Assembly: GCA_002285055.1 (NCBI GenBank)
Contig: NQYJ01000002.1
Coordinates: 1 to 64,000 of the forward strand
Direction: 5' to 3'
DNA: 64,000 bases
Source: Candidatus Izimoplasma sp. ZiA1
GTDB taxonomy: Bacteria > Bacillota_I > Bacilli_A > Izemoplasmatales > Izemoplasmataceae
Within the stretch, counting starts at the first letter, position 1. The number at the start of each line of letters is the position of its first letter. The notes beneath the pieces were generated by a model. It ran no database searches. It was not told the origin of the DNA and saw nothing but the letters and a program-made list of their open reading frames with translations. Positions 52,588 to 60,518 of the stretch are shown here, piece by piece. Made by a program: the position numbers and the translations under genes.

Positions 52588-52892
52588 TGGCTGCTGTTAT
52601 CACACTAGGTGTCTTAGGTGGATTATTAGGTTTAGGTCTAGTATTTGCTGCTGATTTCCTAAAAGTTGAAGTTGATGAAAGAATCGAAAAAGTATTATCA
52701 CTTTTACCAGGTTATAATTGTGGTGCTTGTGGTTATCCAGGGTGTTCTGGGTTTGCTGAGGGTATTGTTGAAGGTGAAGTTGATAAACTATCAAATTGTA
52801 AACCAGGTAAAGATGAACATTATGACCCAATTATTGCCTATTTAGGTGAAAAACCCGGTCCTGATGGTAAGACAATAACTGTTACAAAATAA
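52587..52892 (+). CDS. rnfB: Rnf complex subunit RnfB, minimal form
   Basis: 101 residues: an N-terminal membrane anchor (about 3-22) and one cluster motif, NCGACGYPGC plus a later Cys in SNC, matching the first Fe-S (PF04060-type) domain of RnfB. Canonical RnfB also carries two or more C-terminal ferredoxin motifs and spans roughly 180-330 residues. These are missing and the frame ends cleanly at TAA, followed at once by the operon terminator. No in-frame or shifted continuation with CxxCxxC was seen downstream. The start overlaps the upstream stop by one base. Confidence 0.9.
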   Translation: MAAVITLGVLGGLLGLGLVFAADFLKVEVDERIEKVLSLLPGYNCGACGYPGCSGFAEGIVEGEVDKLSNCKPGKDEHYDPIIAYLGEKPGPDGKTITVTK

Positions 52893-52896
52893 ATTT

Positions 52897-52928
52897 AAAT
52901 CACAGACTTAAATGTCTGTGATTTTTTT
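52897..52928 (+). terminator. Terminator of the rnf operon
   Basis: AAATCACAGAC pairs with GTCTGTGATTT, followed by a T-run. Confidence 0.9.
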
Positions 52929-52939
52929 ATTTTATAACC

Positions 52940-52953
52940 TGAAAGCGTTATCA
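52940..52953 (+). promoter_or_regulatory. cre-like site upstream of ppdK
   Basis: TGAAAGCGTTATCA matches TGNAANCGNWNNCA at every defined position. It lies about 33 bp upstream of the -35, a position more usual for activation than repression by CcpA. Confidence 0.55.
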
Positions 52954-52985
52954 CGTTAATTTATATTATTATATATCCTTATTAG

Positions 52986-53014
52986 TTGAATTAAATTTAC
53001 ATATTTGCTATAAT
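52986..53014 (+). promoter_or_regulatory. Promoter of ppdK
   Basis: TTGAAT, 17 bp, TATAAT preceded by TGC (extended -10). Confidence 0.75.
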
Positions 53015-53074
53015 ATGAACGCGAGTTTTTTGAAAATAACTTAAAAAAAAGTTTTTTAAAGAAAGGTGAAAATA

Positions 53075-55693
53075 ATGAAAAGAATTTATATGTTTGGTGA
53101 GGGCACAAAAGAACAAAAGAACTTACTTGGTGGTAAGGGTGCTAACTTATCTGAAATGAAAAGCATGGGTGTTCCTGTTCCTTCAGGATTCACAATTACA
53201 ACAGAAATGTGTACAGAGTATTATGCTAATGGAGGTAAAAACTCTGATGAATTACTTGCTGATCTAAAAGTTTATGTAAAACGTTTAGAAGAAGAAACAG
53301 GTAAAGAATTTGGTTCAGAGACTGATCCATTATTAGTATCAGTAAGATCTGGGGCTAGAGTTTCTATGCCTGGGATGATGGATACTATCTTAAACTTAGG
53401 TTTAACTAATGAAGCAGTACTTGGTATGGTAGAAAAAACTGGAAATCCTAAATTTGTATACGATATCTTCCGTCGTTTCATCCAAATGTTTGGTGAAGTT
53501 GTACAAGGTGTAGAATACGATTTATTTGAAGGTGTTTTAGACAGAATTAAAGAAGAAAACAATTACGCTGGAGATTTAGATATGACTGCAGCTGATTGGA
53601 AACAAGTTTGTGACGAATTCTTAGTTACAATCGAAAAAGAAACAGGAGCTCCTTTCCCTCAAGATCCATTTACTCAATTAGAAATGGCTGTTAATGCTGT
53701 TTTTGAAAGCTGGGATACTCCACGTGCTAAAATTTACCGTGATCATAATGGTATTGATCATTCTTGGGGTACAGGTGTAAGTGTACAACAAATGGTATTT
53801 GGTAATACTGGTGATGAATCAGGAACTGGTGTATTATTTACAAGAAATCCTAAAACAGGAGACAAACATATATTTGGTGAATTCTTATTTAACGCTCAAG
53901 GTGAAGACATTGTTGCGGGAATTAGAACTCCATTAAAATTAGATGATTTAGCTGATAAATCTCCTGAGATTTATAAAGAGTTAACTGATATCTTAGATAA
54001 ATTAGAAGAACATTATAAAGATATGCAAGATGTTGAGTTTACTATTGAAGAAGGTAAATTATTTATTCTTCAAACAAGAAATGGTAAAAGAACTGCTGCT
54101 GCAAACGTTAAAATCGCTGTTGATTTAGTTGCAGAAGGTTTATTAACTAAAGAAGAAGCTGTTGCGTCAATTGCTGTAGAAGGAATTGATCAATTATTAC
54201 ATCCAGTATTTGAAGAAAAATCATTAGCTGCTGCAAAATCAATTACTAATGGATTAGCTGCAAGCCCTGGTGCTGCAAGCGGGAAAATCGTATTTAGTTC
54301 TGAAAAAGCTGCTGCTTTAAAAGAAGAAACTGGACAAAAATTATTATTATTTAGAAAAGAAACTTCTCCAGAAGATATCGAAGGTATGATCGTTTGTGAA
54401 GGTTTCGTTACTCAACTTGGTGGAATGACATCACATGCAGCTGTAGTAGCTCGTGGTATGGGTAAATGTTGTGTTACAGGAGTTAGTGAATTACAAATCA
54501 ATGAAGCTGAAGGTTACATGATTGTAAATGGTGTTAAATATCCTGAAATGACTGATTTCTCAATTGATGGTTCAACTGGTAATATTTATGTTGGCGATAT
54601 CGAAACTAAAAACCCTGAGTTTAGTGCTGAGTTCCAAACTATCTTAGAATGGGCAAAAGAAATTAAAACTTTAGGTGTTAAAGCAAATGCTGATAACGAA
54701 AGAGATTCATTACAAGCATTAAAATTTGGTGCTGAAGGTATTGGATTAACAAGAACTGAACATATGTTCTTTGATGATGAAAGAATTACAGACGTTCGTC
54801 GTATGATAATTGCTGAAAGCGTTGAAGAAAGAGAAGCAGCTCTTGAACAATTATTACCTCACCAATTAAAAGATTTCACTGAAATCTTTACAGCTATGGA
54901 AGGTAAAAGCGTTACTGTACGTTTATTAGATCCACCTCTACATGAATTCTTACCACAAGAAGACGAAGTAGTAGAAGTTTCTGAAAAATTAGGAATCAGT
55001 CCTGCTAGACTTGAAAGAGCTCTTGAAACTTTACATGAGTTCAACCCAATGTTAGGTCATAGAGGTTGTCGTTTAGCTGTATCTTACCCAGAAATTTCAG
55101 TAATGCAAGTTAAAGCTATTATTATGGCTGCAATCAACGTTACTAAAGCTGGAAAAATTGTTAAACCTGAAATTATGGTACCATTAGTATCAAAAGTTGA
55201 AGAATTATCATTCTTAAAAGAATATATCGTTAAAACTGCTGATCAATTAATCGCAGAATCTGGTATTGAATTAGATTACAAAGTTGGAACTATGGTTGAA
55301 ACACCTAGAGCTGCTTTAACATCTGGTGCAATTGCTGAATATGCTGATTTTATATCATTTGGTACAAACGATTTAACACAAATGACATTCGGATTTAGCC
55401 GTGATGACTCTGGAAAATTCTTAAAAGATTATAAAGAAAGAAAAATCTTTAAAAATGATCCATTCGCTTCAGTAGACCAAACAGGTGTTGGTAGATTAGT
55501 TGCTCTTTCTACAAAAGAAGGATTAGCTTCTAACCCTAACTTAAACGTTGGTGTATGTGGAGAACACGGTGGAGACCCTGAAAGTATTCAATTCTTCCAT
55601 AATGCTGGAGTTAAATATGTTTCATGTTCACCATTCCGTGTACCAGTTGCAATCGTTGCTGCTGCACAAGCTAAATTAAACGAAAATAAATAA
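53075..55693 (+). CDS. ppdK: Pyruvate, phosphate dikinase
   Basis: Interconverts pyruvate plus ATP plus phosphate and PEP plus AMP plus PPi. The 872 residues are the standard length. The N-terminal nucleotide-binding domain has GGKGANLSEM and SVRSGARVSMPGMMDT; the swivelling His lies in GGMTSHAAVVARGMG near 455; the PEP-binding barrel has LLDPPLHEFLP and the catalytic Cys in VGVCGEHGGDP. ATG at 53075 follows GAAAGGTG. Codon use looks highly optimised, suggesting strong expression. Confidence 0.98.
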   Translation: MKRIYMFGEGTKEQKNLLGGKGANLSEMKSMGVPVPSGFTITTEMCTEYYANGGKNSDELLADLKVYVKRLEEETGKEFGSETDPLLVSVRSGARVSMPGMMDTILNLGLTNEAVLGMVEKTGNPKFVYDIFRRFIQMFGEVVQGVEYDLFEGVLDRIKEENNYAGDLDMTAADWKQVCDEFLVTIEKETGAPFPQDPFTQLEMAVNAVFESWDTPRAKIYRDHNGIDHSWGTGVSVQQMVFGNTGDESGTGVLFTRNPKTGDKHIFGEFLFNAQGEDIVAGIRTPLKLDDLADKSPEIYKELTDILDKLEEHYKDMQDVEFTIEEGKLFILQTRNGKRTAAANVKIAVDLVAEGLLTKEEAVASIAVEGIDQLLHPVFEEKSLAAAKSITNGLAASPGAASGKIVFSSEKAAALKEETGQKLLLFRKETSPEDIEGMIVCEGFVTQLGGMTSHAAVVARGMGKCCVTGVSELQINEAEGYMIVNGVKYPEMTDFSIDGSTGNIYVGDIETKNPEFSAEFQTILEWAKEIKTLGVKANADNERDSLQALKFGAEGIGLTRTEHMFFDDERITDVRRMIIAESVEEREAALEQLLPHQLKDFTEIFTAMEGKSVTVRLLDPPLHEFLPQEDEVVEVSEKLGISPARLERALETLHEFNPMLGHRGCRLAVSYPEISVMQVKAIIMAAINVTKAGKIVKPEIMVPLVSKVEELSFLKEYIVKTADQLIAESGIELDYKVGTMVETPRAALTSGAIAEYADFISFGTNDLTQMTFGFSRDDSGKFLKDYKERKIFKNDPFASVDQTGVGRLVALSTKEGLASNPNLNVGVCGEHGGDPESIQFFHNAGVKYVSCSPFRVPVAIVAAAQAKLNENK

Positions 55694-55708
55694 CACTAAT
55701 CAAAAATT

Positions 55709-55736
55709 AAAAGCACTCAATTGAGTGCTTTTTTTT
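55709..55736 (+). terminator. Terminator after ppdK
   Basis: AAAAGCACTCAATTGAGTGCTTTT is a perfect inverted repeat followed by a T-run. Confidence 0.92.
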
Positions 55737-55762
55737 CGTTATGGAGAAAAATACAGGCAATT

Positions 55763-55780
55763 ATTGTATATATTAATGAA
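55763..55780 (+). repeat. 18-bp element upstream of the ECF sigma gene, copy 1
   Basis: ATTGTATATATTAATGAA recurs with one mismatch at 57377-57394, upstream of the lipoprotein gene of the same locus. It could be a shared control element; AT-richness makes chance possible. Confidence 0.4.
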
Positions 55781-55789
55781 CCAAGGATA

Positions 55790-55798
55790 TGGTATAAT
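55790..55798 (+). promoter_or_regulatory. Extended -10 promoter of the ECF sigma operon
   Basis: TGGTATAAT matches TGnTATAAT, 30 bp before ATG 55829; no good -35 at 17 bp. Confidence 0.5.
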
Positions 55799-55828
55799 TT
55801 TTATATCAAACACTTGTGAGGTAGGATA

Positions 55829-56374
55829 ATGGAAGATAACAAAATAATAGAAAAAGTTTTACAAGGAGAAAAGGACTTCTATGGGGTTTTAATGAAGAAA
55901 TATTTTAAAGAGATTTTTAAGTATGTCTATAATATAACTAGTAGTTATGATTCTTCAGAGGACATTACTCAAGAAATTTTCATTAAAATATATAGTGAAC
56001 TTGGTAAATATAATGAGAACAAAGCTAGTTTTAGAACATGGCTTTACCGAATTGCAGGTAATTATACGATAAATTATGTTAAATCTAAAGCGTATAGAAA
56101 TAATCAACAAACATCGTTATATGATGATGAAATTAATAACTCAAATGAGGATATTGTTTCAGACGTAATTAAAGATGAAAAAATTACGGAGATTAATAAC
56201 ATCGCAGCAACCTTGTTGTCATCTAAACATTATCAAATATTTTCTTTACATTATTTTAGTAATTTAAATGTAAAAGAAATCTCAGAGACAACTAACATTC
56301 CAGAAAAAACTATATATAAAGCATTAAAAACCAGTATTGAAAAAATAAAAAAGGAGGTTGATTTTAATGAATAA
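55829..56374 (+). CDS. ECF-type RNA polymerase sigma factor
   Basis: 181 residues with region 2 (KKYFKEIFKYVYNITSSYDSSEDITQEIFIKIY, then FRTWLYRIAGNYTINYVKS) and region 4 (HYQIFSLHYFSNLNVKEISETTNIPEKTIYKALKTSIEKIKK). The linker between them is short, typical of extracytoplasmic-function sigma factors. ATG at 55829 follows GAGGTAGGATA. It overlaps by 8 bp the gene of a single-span membrane protein, the usual arrangement for sigma and anti-sigma. Confidence 0.92.
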   Translation: MEDNKIIEKVLQGEKDFYGVLMKKYFKEIFKYVYNITSSYDSSEDITQEIFIKIYSELGKYNENKASFRTWLYRIAGNYTINYVKSKAYRNNQQTSLYDDEINNSNEDIVSDVIKDEKITEINNIAATLLSSKHYQIFSLHYFSNLNVKEISETTNIPEKTIYKALKTSIEKIKKEVDFNE

Positions 56375-57356
56375 AATGAATCGTCAAATAGATGAAAATA
56401 TGTTAGACATTATCGAGGAAAGATCAATTGATAATGTATTAGCTAATGTTAAATCTAAAAGAAAAAGAGTGCAAACTGGATATAGAAAATTGTCTATGAT
56501 AGCAGCTTTATTATTAGTAATTATATCAATCCCTTATTTAGCTAAAATAAACGATGCGTTACCAGAACTTAGTATAGATCAACAAGAACTATCAATGGCA
56601 TCTGTGCTTGCTGCAAATCTGCTTACTGAACAACTTAGTTTAGATAGTGATTATACTTTAATGTTTTTGGCTGATGACGTATATGAGATTGATAATGAAC
56701 TTGATCATGTAAATCTTTATTTTGATAAATTTAAATCATTTATGAATGATGAAAGTTTAACAACTAGTTTAAATTTAAAAGAATCAACTATGTCTGGTTA
56801 TCAGTATCGATTAGATTTTGAAGCTTACAATCTAAATTACCAACTTCATTTTAATTTTAATGATGGAGATATTAATGGTCTACTTAAATCTGATAATGAG
56901 GAATTCACAATTAATGGAGCTTTTGTCCAACAAGGAGATAACTCATCATTTAGTATTAAAGCTCAGAATGGATCTAACTATATTGAAATAATTAGAGATG
57001 AAAAAAACGAAGGTTCAGAATCAAAATTAGAACTTAGAATAAACGAACGTATTAACTCAAGATTCACTAATAAAGAAGTAGTTATTAAAACAGAGGAATC
57101 TGAAAAAGTAATTACAGTAACTGACAACGGAAACTCATATAAAATTAAGTCTCAAATTAACGAAGAATATCAATACCGTTTAGAATATCACTTTAATGGT
57201 GTTGATGGAGTTTTAGAGATTAATGAAACTATAGATAATGAAGGTAACCAAAGTTATAGTTACAAAATAACTGAAAATGGGAAATCTAAACTTATTATTA
57301 AAGGAAAACCAGAAACTAGTAATAATTCAAATAATAATGGAAGAAATGGGCATTAG
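56367..57356 (+). CDS. Single-span membrane protein, probable anti-sigma factor with novel ectodomain
   Basis: A short cytoplasmic N-terminus (about 1-42, INDE-like helix MNRQIDENMLDIIEERSIDNVL), one span (about 45-62) and a 265-residue extracytoplasmic domain. No ZAS Cys/His motif was seen. The ectodomain is clearly similar to the lipoprotein encoded next: both contain VN-[IL]-Y-x-D-K-x-K-x-FMN, a middle KA-x-NG-x-x-YI motif and a C-terminal G-V-x-G-V-[IL]-x-I-x-E-T. ATG at 56367 follows AAGGAGG. The anti-sigma role is inferred from position and topology. Confidence 0.65.
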   Translation: MNKMNRQIDENMLDIIEERSIDNVLANVKSKRKRVQTGYRKLSMIAALLLVIISIPYLAKINDALPELSIDQQELSMASVLAANLLTEQLSLDSDYTLMFLADDVYEIDNELDHVNLYFDKFKSFMNDESLTTSLNLKESTMSGYQYRLDFEAYNLNYQLHFNFNDGDINGLLKSDNEEFTINGAFVQQGDNSSFSIKAQNGSNYIEIIRDEKNEGSESKLELRINERINSRFTNKEVVIKTEESEKVITVTDNGNSYKIKSQINEEYQYRLEYHFNGVDGVLEINETIDNEGNQSYSYKITENGKSKLIIKGKPETSNNSNNNGRNGH

Positions 57357-57376
57357 GGAGAAAAAGTAATCTTAAT

Positions 57377-57394
57377 ATTGTATATATTTATGAA
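57377..57394 (+). repeat. 18-bp element upstream of the lipoprotein gene, copy 2
   Basis: ATTGTATATATTTATGAA, one mismatch to 55763-55780. It ends next to the lipoprotein's ribosome binding site (GAAGGAG). Confidence 0.4.
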
Positions 57395-57406
57395 GGAGTT
57401 GATTTT

Positions 57407-58393
57407 ATGAAAAAATTATTTTTATTAGGTCTAGCATTAACAAGTCTAACAGTTTTAACAGCATGTGGAGATTTATTTGGTACAGATGATGAAGTAAATG
57501 ATGATTTTACACAAATTGAACAAACAAACTCATTGGCAATTTTAGGTTATCTAAGCGAAGGTTTCTTAAGTACTGATGATGTAGCATTAGATAGCACATT
57601 ATTCTTAAATGCATTATCTACAGAGGAAGTAGAAGAACCACTAGTTATTGAAGATGAAATGGATGAAGTGAATATCTACTTAGACAAATTAAAAGTGTTT
57701 ATGAATAGCGGTGCAAATCCAATCGCATCAATTGAGGAAACAGTTAGTGATTTAGCTGAATACACAACATTAATCACGTTTACAATAAACGAACAAACTT
57801 ATAAAATTTATTTCACTCAAGACGAGGAAACATTAGAGTTTACAGGACTTTTAATTCTTGATGAAGTAGAATATACTCTTGAAGGGTTTAGCTCTTTAGA
57901 ATTCAAAAAACGTGTACGTGAACATGTTGGTGATACTGAACTTGATGAACCAAACGATGTTAACCCAGCAAACGTAGATGATGATGGAGAAATTGAAGAA
58001 AAAATCGTCTTAAAAGCAACTAATGGTGATGATTATATTCAAGTTACTTATAAAAAAGAGGAAACTGATGTAGATACAGAAATGAAACTTAGAATTCAAA
58101 AAAGTATCGATTCAGTAGAATCAACTGAAGCGATTAGAATCTATGAAGAAGAAAACCAATATAAAGTTAAAATTGATGAAGGTCAAAACTTCTATATGTT
58201 TAAAAAACAAGTTGAAGATGATGGTACAAAATACATGTTAAACTATCGTGTTGATGGAGTTAATGGTGTAATTAGAATTAAAGAGACTGTTAATGATTTA
58301 GGTGAAACTGAGTATGAATACTTTATTAACGAAAATGGTAAAGATAAAGTAATTACTAAAAGACCTGGAAGAACAAAAAGAAACACATTATAA
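57407..58393 (+). CDS. Lipoprotein paralogous to the adjacent membrane protein ectodomain
   Basis: 328 residues with a signal peptide and lipobox LTAC. After an acidic linker, the body repeats the domain of the preceding gene: VNIYLDKLKVFMN, LKATNGDDYIQV, MLNYRVDGVNGVIRIKETV and YFINENGKDKVI. The order of motifs is identical, so the two arose by duplication. An acidic insertion (DEPNDVNPANVDDDGEIEE) lies in the middle. It probably interacts with, or competes against, the membrane protein in sensing an envelope signal; this is inference. Confidence 0.7.
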   Translation: MKKLFLLGLALTSLTVLTACGDLFGTDDEVNDDFTQIEQTNSLAILGYLSEGFLSTDDVALDSTLFLNALSTEEVEEPLVIEDEMDEVNIYLDKLKVFMNSGANPIASIEETVSDLAEYTTLITFTINEQTYKIYFTQDEETLEFTGLLILDEVEYTLEGFSSLEFKKRVREHVGDTELDEPNDVNPANVDDDGEIEEKIVLKATNGDDYIQVTYKKEETDVDTEMKLRIQKSIDSVESTEAIRIYEEENQYKVKIDEGQNFYMFKKQVEDDGTKYMLNYRVDGVNGVIRIKETVNDLGETEYEYFINENGKDKVITKRPGRTKRNTL

Positions 58394-58421
58394 AAGTGAC
58401 TTACCAAAGTCACTTTTTTTT
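58392..58421 (+). terminator. Terminator of the ECF locus
   Basis: AAAAGTGACTT pairs with AAGTCACTTTT around ACCA, followed by T-run. Confidence 0.88.
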
Positions 58422-58444
58422 GTTAAAATATAAGTGGTGATAAT

Positions 58445-59125
58445 ATGTTTAATAAAGAATGGAATATAATATTAGAAGAGGAAATCAATAAAGAGTATTT
58501 TATTGATTTAATGGATCAAGTTAACAAAAGTTATGAAAACAATACTGTTTATCCGAAAAAAGATAATATTTTTAATGCCTTCAAATTTACTGACTTTAAT
58601 GAAATAAAAGCAGTAATAATTGGCCAAGATCCATATCACAATCCATCTCAAGCAAATGGATTAGCTTTTTCAGTTTCAAAAAGTGTTAAAATACCACCAT
58701 CATTATTAAACATTTTTAAAGAACTAAGAGACGATTTAGGATATGCAATACCAAGTCATGGTGACCTAACTTACTGGGCCAAACAAGGTGTGTTTTTAAT
58801 TAACTCAATCTTGACTGTTGAAGAGAATAAACCAAGTTCACATAAAAACATTGGATGGGAAAAATTTATTTTAGAGACAATCAGTAAGATTTCAAAATTA
58901 AAGACTAATGTTGTATTTATTTTATGGGGTAACTATGCTAAAAAGTATCAAGAGGTTATTGATGAAAAAAAACATCTTATAATAAGCTCTTCACACCCAT
59001 CACCTTTAAGCGCAAGACACTCATTTTTTGGCAGTAAAGTCTTTAGTAAAACAAATGAATATCTATCTAAAAATAATAAAAATGTAATCGATTTCAAAAT
59101 AGAAAAAAATCTTCTTGATTTTTAA
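58445..59125 (+). CDS. ung: Uracil-DNA glycosylase (family 1)
   Basis: Removes uracil from DNA in base excision repair. The 226 residues contain the water-activating loop VIIGQDPYHNPSQANGLAFSV (Asp near 61), VFLINSILTVEENKPSSH, FILWGNYAKK and the intercalation loop HPSPLSARHSFFGSKVFSKTN. The length is typical. ATG follows GTGGTGATA. It is monocistronic. Confidence 0.96.
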   Translation: MFNKEWNIILEEEINKEYFIDLMDQVNKSYENNTVYPKKDNIFNAFKFTDFNEIKAVIIGQDPYHNPSQANGLAFSVSKSVKIPPSLLNIFKELRDDLGYAIPSHGDLTYWAKQGVFLINSILTVEENKPSSHKNIGWEKFILETISKISKLKTNVVFILWGNYAKKYQEVIDEKKHLIISSSHPSPLSARHSFFGSKVFSKTNEYLSKNNKNVIDFKIEKNLLDF

Positions 59126-59146
59126 GAATTTATTAAGTAGAATAAT

Positions 59147-59298
59147 CTTGTCAGAGTAGCTACCAAGCGTAAAGTGTTATACCATGGGATGTCGGGTATA
59201 GACGAACACAATCGTGGCGGTGAGGTAGTGCGTCCGCTGAAAAGTAAACTGACAAGTTCTTTTCGCGTGGACCTCTAAATTTAATTTTAGGAGGTTTT
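59147..59298 (+). promoter_or_regulatory. Tetrahydrofolate (THF) riboswitch with SD-masking hairpin
   Basis: The outer stem CTTGTCAG (59147-59154) pairs with CTGACAAG (59249-59256). Inside are THF riboswitch blocks in order: AGAGTAG, GCGTAAAGTGT, ATGGGATGTCG, CGAACAC, GGCGGTGA and GCGTCCGCT. Beyond it, ACCTCTAAA pairs with TTTAGGAGGT; this arm contains the folT ribosome binding site GGAGG and is followed by TTTTTT. The folT gene downstream agrees with the ligand. Confidence 0.9.
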
Positions 59299-59302
59299 TT
59301 AA

Positions 59303-59836
59303 ATGAAACTAAACACAAGTCTGTTTACTACTAAAAATTTAAACAGAGCAGCGATATTAATCGCTATGAGTGTCGTTCTAAAAAGTTACTTATCAGTAAC
59401 TATGAGCGATATTAGAATTACTCTTTATGGAATACCATTAATTATCCTTGGAATTCTAATGGGACCACTAGCTGCGCTTGTAGCTGGGTTAGCAGTTGAT
59501 TGGTTATATGTTATCACATCACCTTTTGCATTCTCATTTAATTTAATGACTGTTTCAGCGATGATGTGGGGGCTTATACCAGCTTTAGTCTTTTACAAAA
59601 AAAATATAAGACTAAATTATTTTAATGTTGCAATAGTGGTAATATTTACTTCGCTTATTGCATTCACATTAAACACCTTACAACTATATCAGTGGTTTAA
59701 TGTAGGAATATACGAAAAACTGCCCGCAAGATTTATTATTATGATTGTTAAATGGCCGATACAAATTTACGCTGTTAAGCATCTATATCAATTAGTTAAT
59801 AATTATCTAGATCGAAATTCATATGAAGGTTATTAA
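59303..59836 (+). CDS. folT: Folate ECF transporter S component FolT
   Basis: Membrane substrate-binding component for folate in an ECF transporter. The 177 residues have about five or six spans and the typical segments MSDIRITLYGIPLIILGILMGP and AGLAVDWLYVI, with ARFIIMIVKWPIQI near the C-terminus. The THF riboswitch in its leader supports a folate substrate. The ATG is 6 bp after the TTTTTT of the leader hairpin. The shared ECF module is not in the window. Confidence 0.9.
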   Translation: MKLNTSLFTTKNLNRAAILIAMSVVLKSYLSVTMSDIRITLYGIPLIILGILMGPLAALVAGLAVDWLYVITSPFAFSFNLMTVSAMMWGLIPALVFYKKNIRLNYFNVAIVVIFTSLIAFTLNTLQLYQWFNVGIYEKLPARFIIMIVKWPIQIYAVKHLYQLVNNYLDRNSYEGY

Positions 59837-59866
59837 AAAAGGAAATTAATTTATTTCCTTTTTTAT
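59835..59866 (+). terminator. Bidirectional terminator
   Basis: AAAAAAGGAAAT pairs with ATTTCCTTTTTT; it ends folT (+) and the reductase gene (-). Confidence 0.85.
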
Positions 59867-60376
59867 TTTGTCTATTTTTTCTTTATGGTTATCGTTTAAA
59901 GCAACACCTTGATCTGCACTAGGTATTAGTAAGTGTTCACTAAAAGTAGAACTAAACACTTTACTTAGAATAAACATTGTTTGTAATGGACCATTAAAGA
60001 ACTCCTTACGATATGATCCTTGAGTTGAAACTAAAATCAAGTTTTTAATTGTTGGTACTGATTCTTTTCGTTGGTATTTTTTTGAGAAGTATGTTTGAAA
60101 TCTATTTATAATTGACATTGTTTTATCACTTAATGAACCAAAATAGATTGGTGAAGAAATTATTAAAGTGTCAACTTCATTAATTATATTATAGATATTG
60201 TTCATATCATCATTAAACTTACAACCATCTTTAGTTTCACAAAACTTACAATCATCACAACTATTAATAAGCTGTTCATAAGCATTTATAATCATATAGT
60301 CTTTGGTAGCAAATGACTTTGCTAACTTTAGAGTTTTTGAATTCTTGTTTGGTGAACCATTTATGATTAATATCAT
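59846..60376 (-). CDS. Flavodoxin-like NAD(P)H-dependent FMN reductase/oxidoreductase
   Basis: 176 residues of flavodoxin fold. The phosphate-binding loop is INGSPNKNSKTLKLAK at the N-terminus, a Cys group C-x2-C-x2-C-x5-C (CDDCKFCETKDGC) near 42-54, and ISSPIYFGSLSDKTMSIINRF near 73 is typical of the iron-sulfur flavoprotein/NADPH-dependent FMN reductase group. ATG at 60376 is preceded by AAGGGTGA. Substrate is unknown. The Cys group could bind a cluster, as in iron-sulfur flavoproteins. Confidence 0.85.
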   Translation of the reverse strand: MILIINGSPNKNSKTLKLAKSFATKDYMIINAYEQLINSCDDCKFCETKDGCKFNDDMNNIYNIINEVDTLIISSPIYFGSLSDKTMSIINRFQTYFSKKYQRKESVPTIKNLILVSTQGSYRKEFFNGPLQTMFILSKVFSSTFSEHLLIPSADQGVALNDNHKEKIDKIKKEIN

Positions 60377-60440
60377 CAAATCACCCTTTCATTAGTATTA
60401 TATAATAAGATGCAAAGATAGCAAATAGAAAATCTTAAAG

Positions 60441-60454
60441 TGTAAACGCTTCCC
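60441..60454 (+). promoter_or_regulatory. cre-like site upstream of gpmI
   Basis: TGTAAACGCTTCCC fits TGNAANCGNWNNCW except at the last base. Confidence 0.4.
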
Positions 60455-60492
60455 TCTAAACCATTTTACTATATTTAATTTACAAATTCTTG

Positions 60493-60498
60493 TATAAT
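60493..60498 (+). promoter_or_regulatory. -10 element of gpmI
   Basis: TATAAT preceded by TTG, 20 bp before ATG 60519; no clear -35. Confidence 0.45.
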
Positions 60499-60518
60499 AA
60501 TAGAGCAGAGGTGATAGA

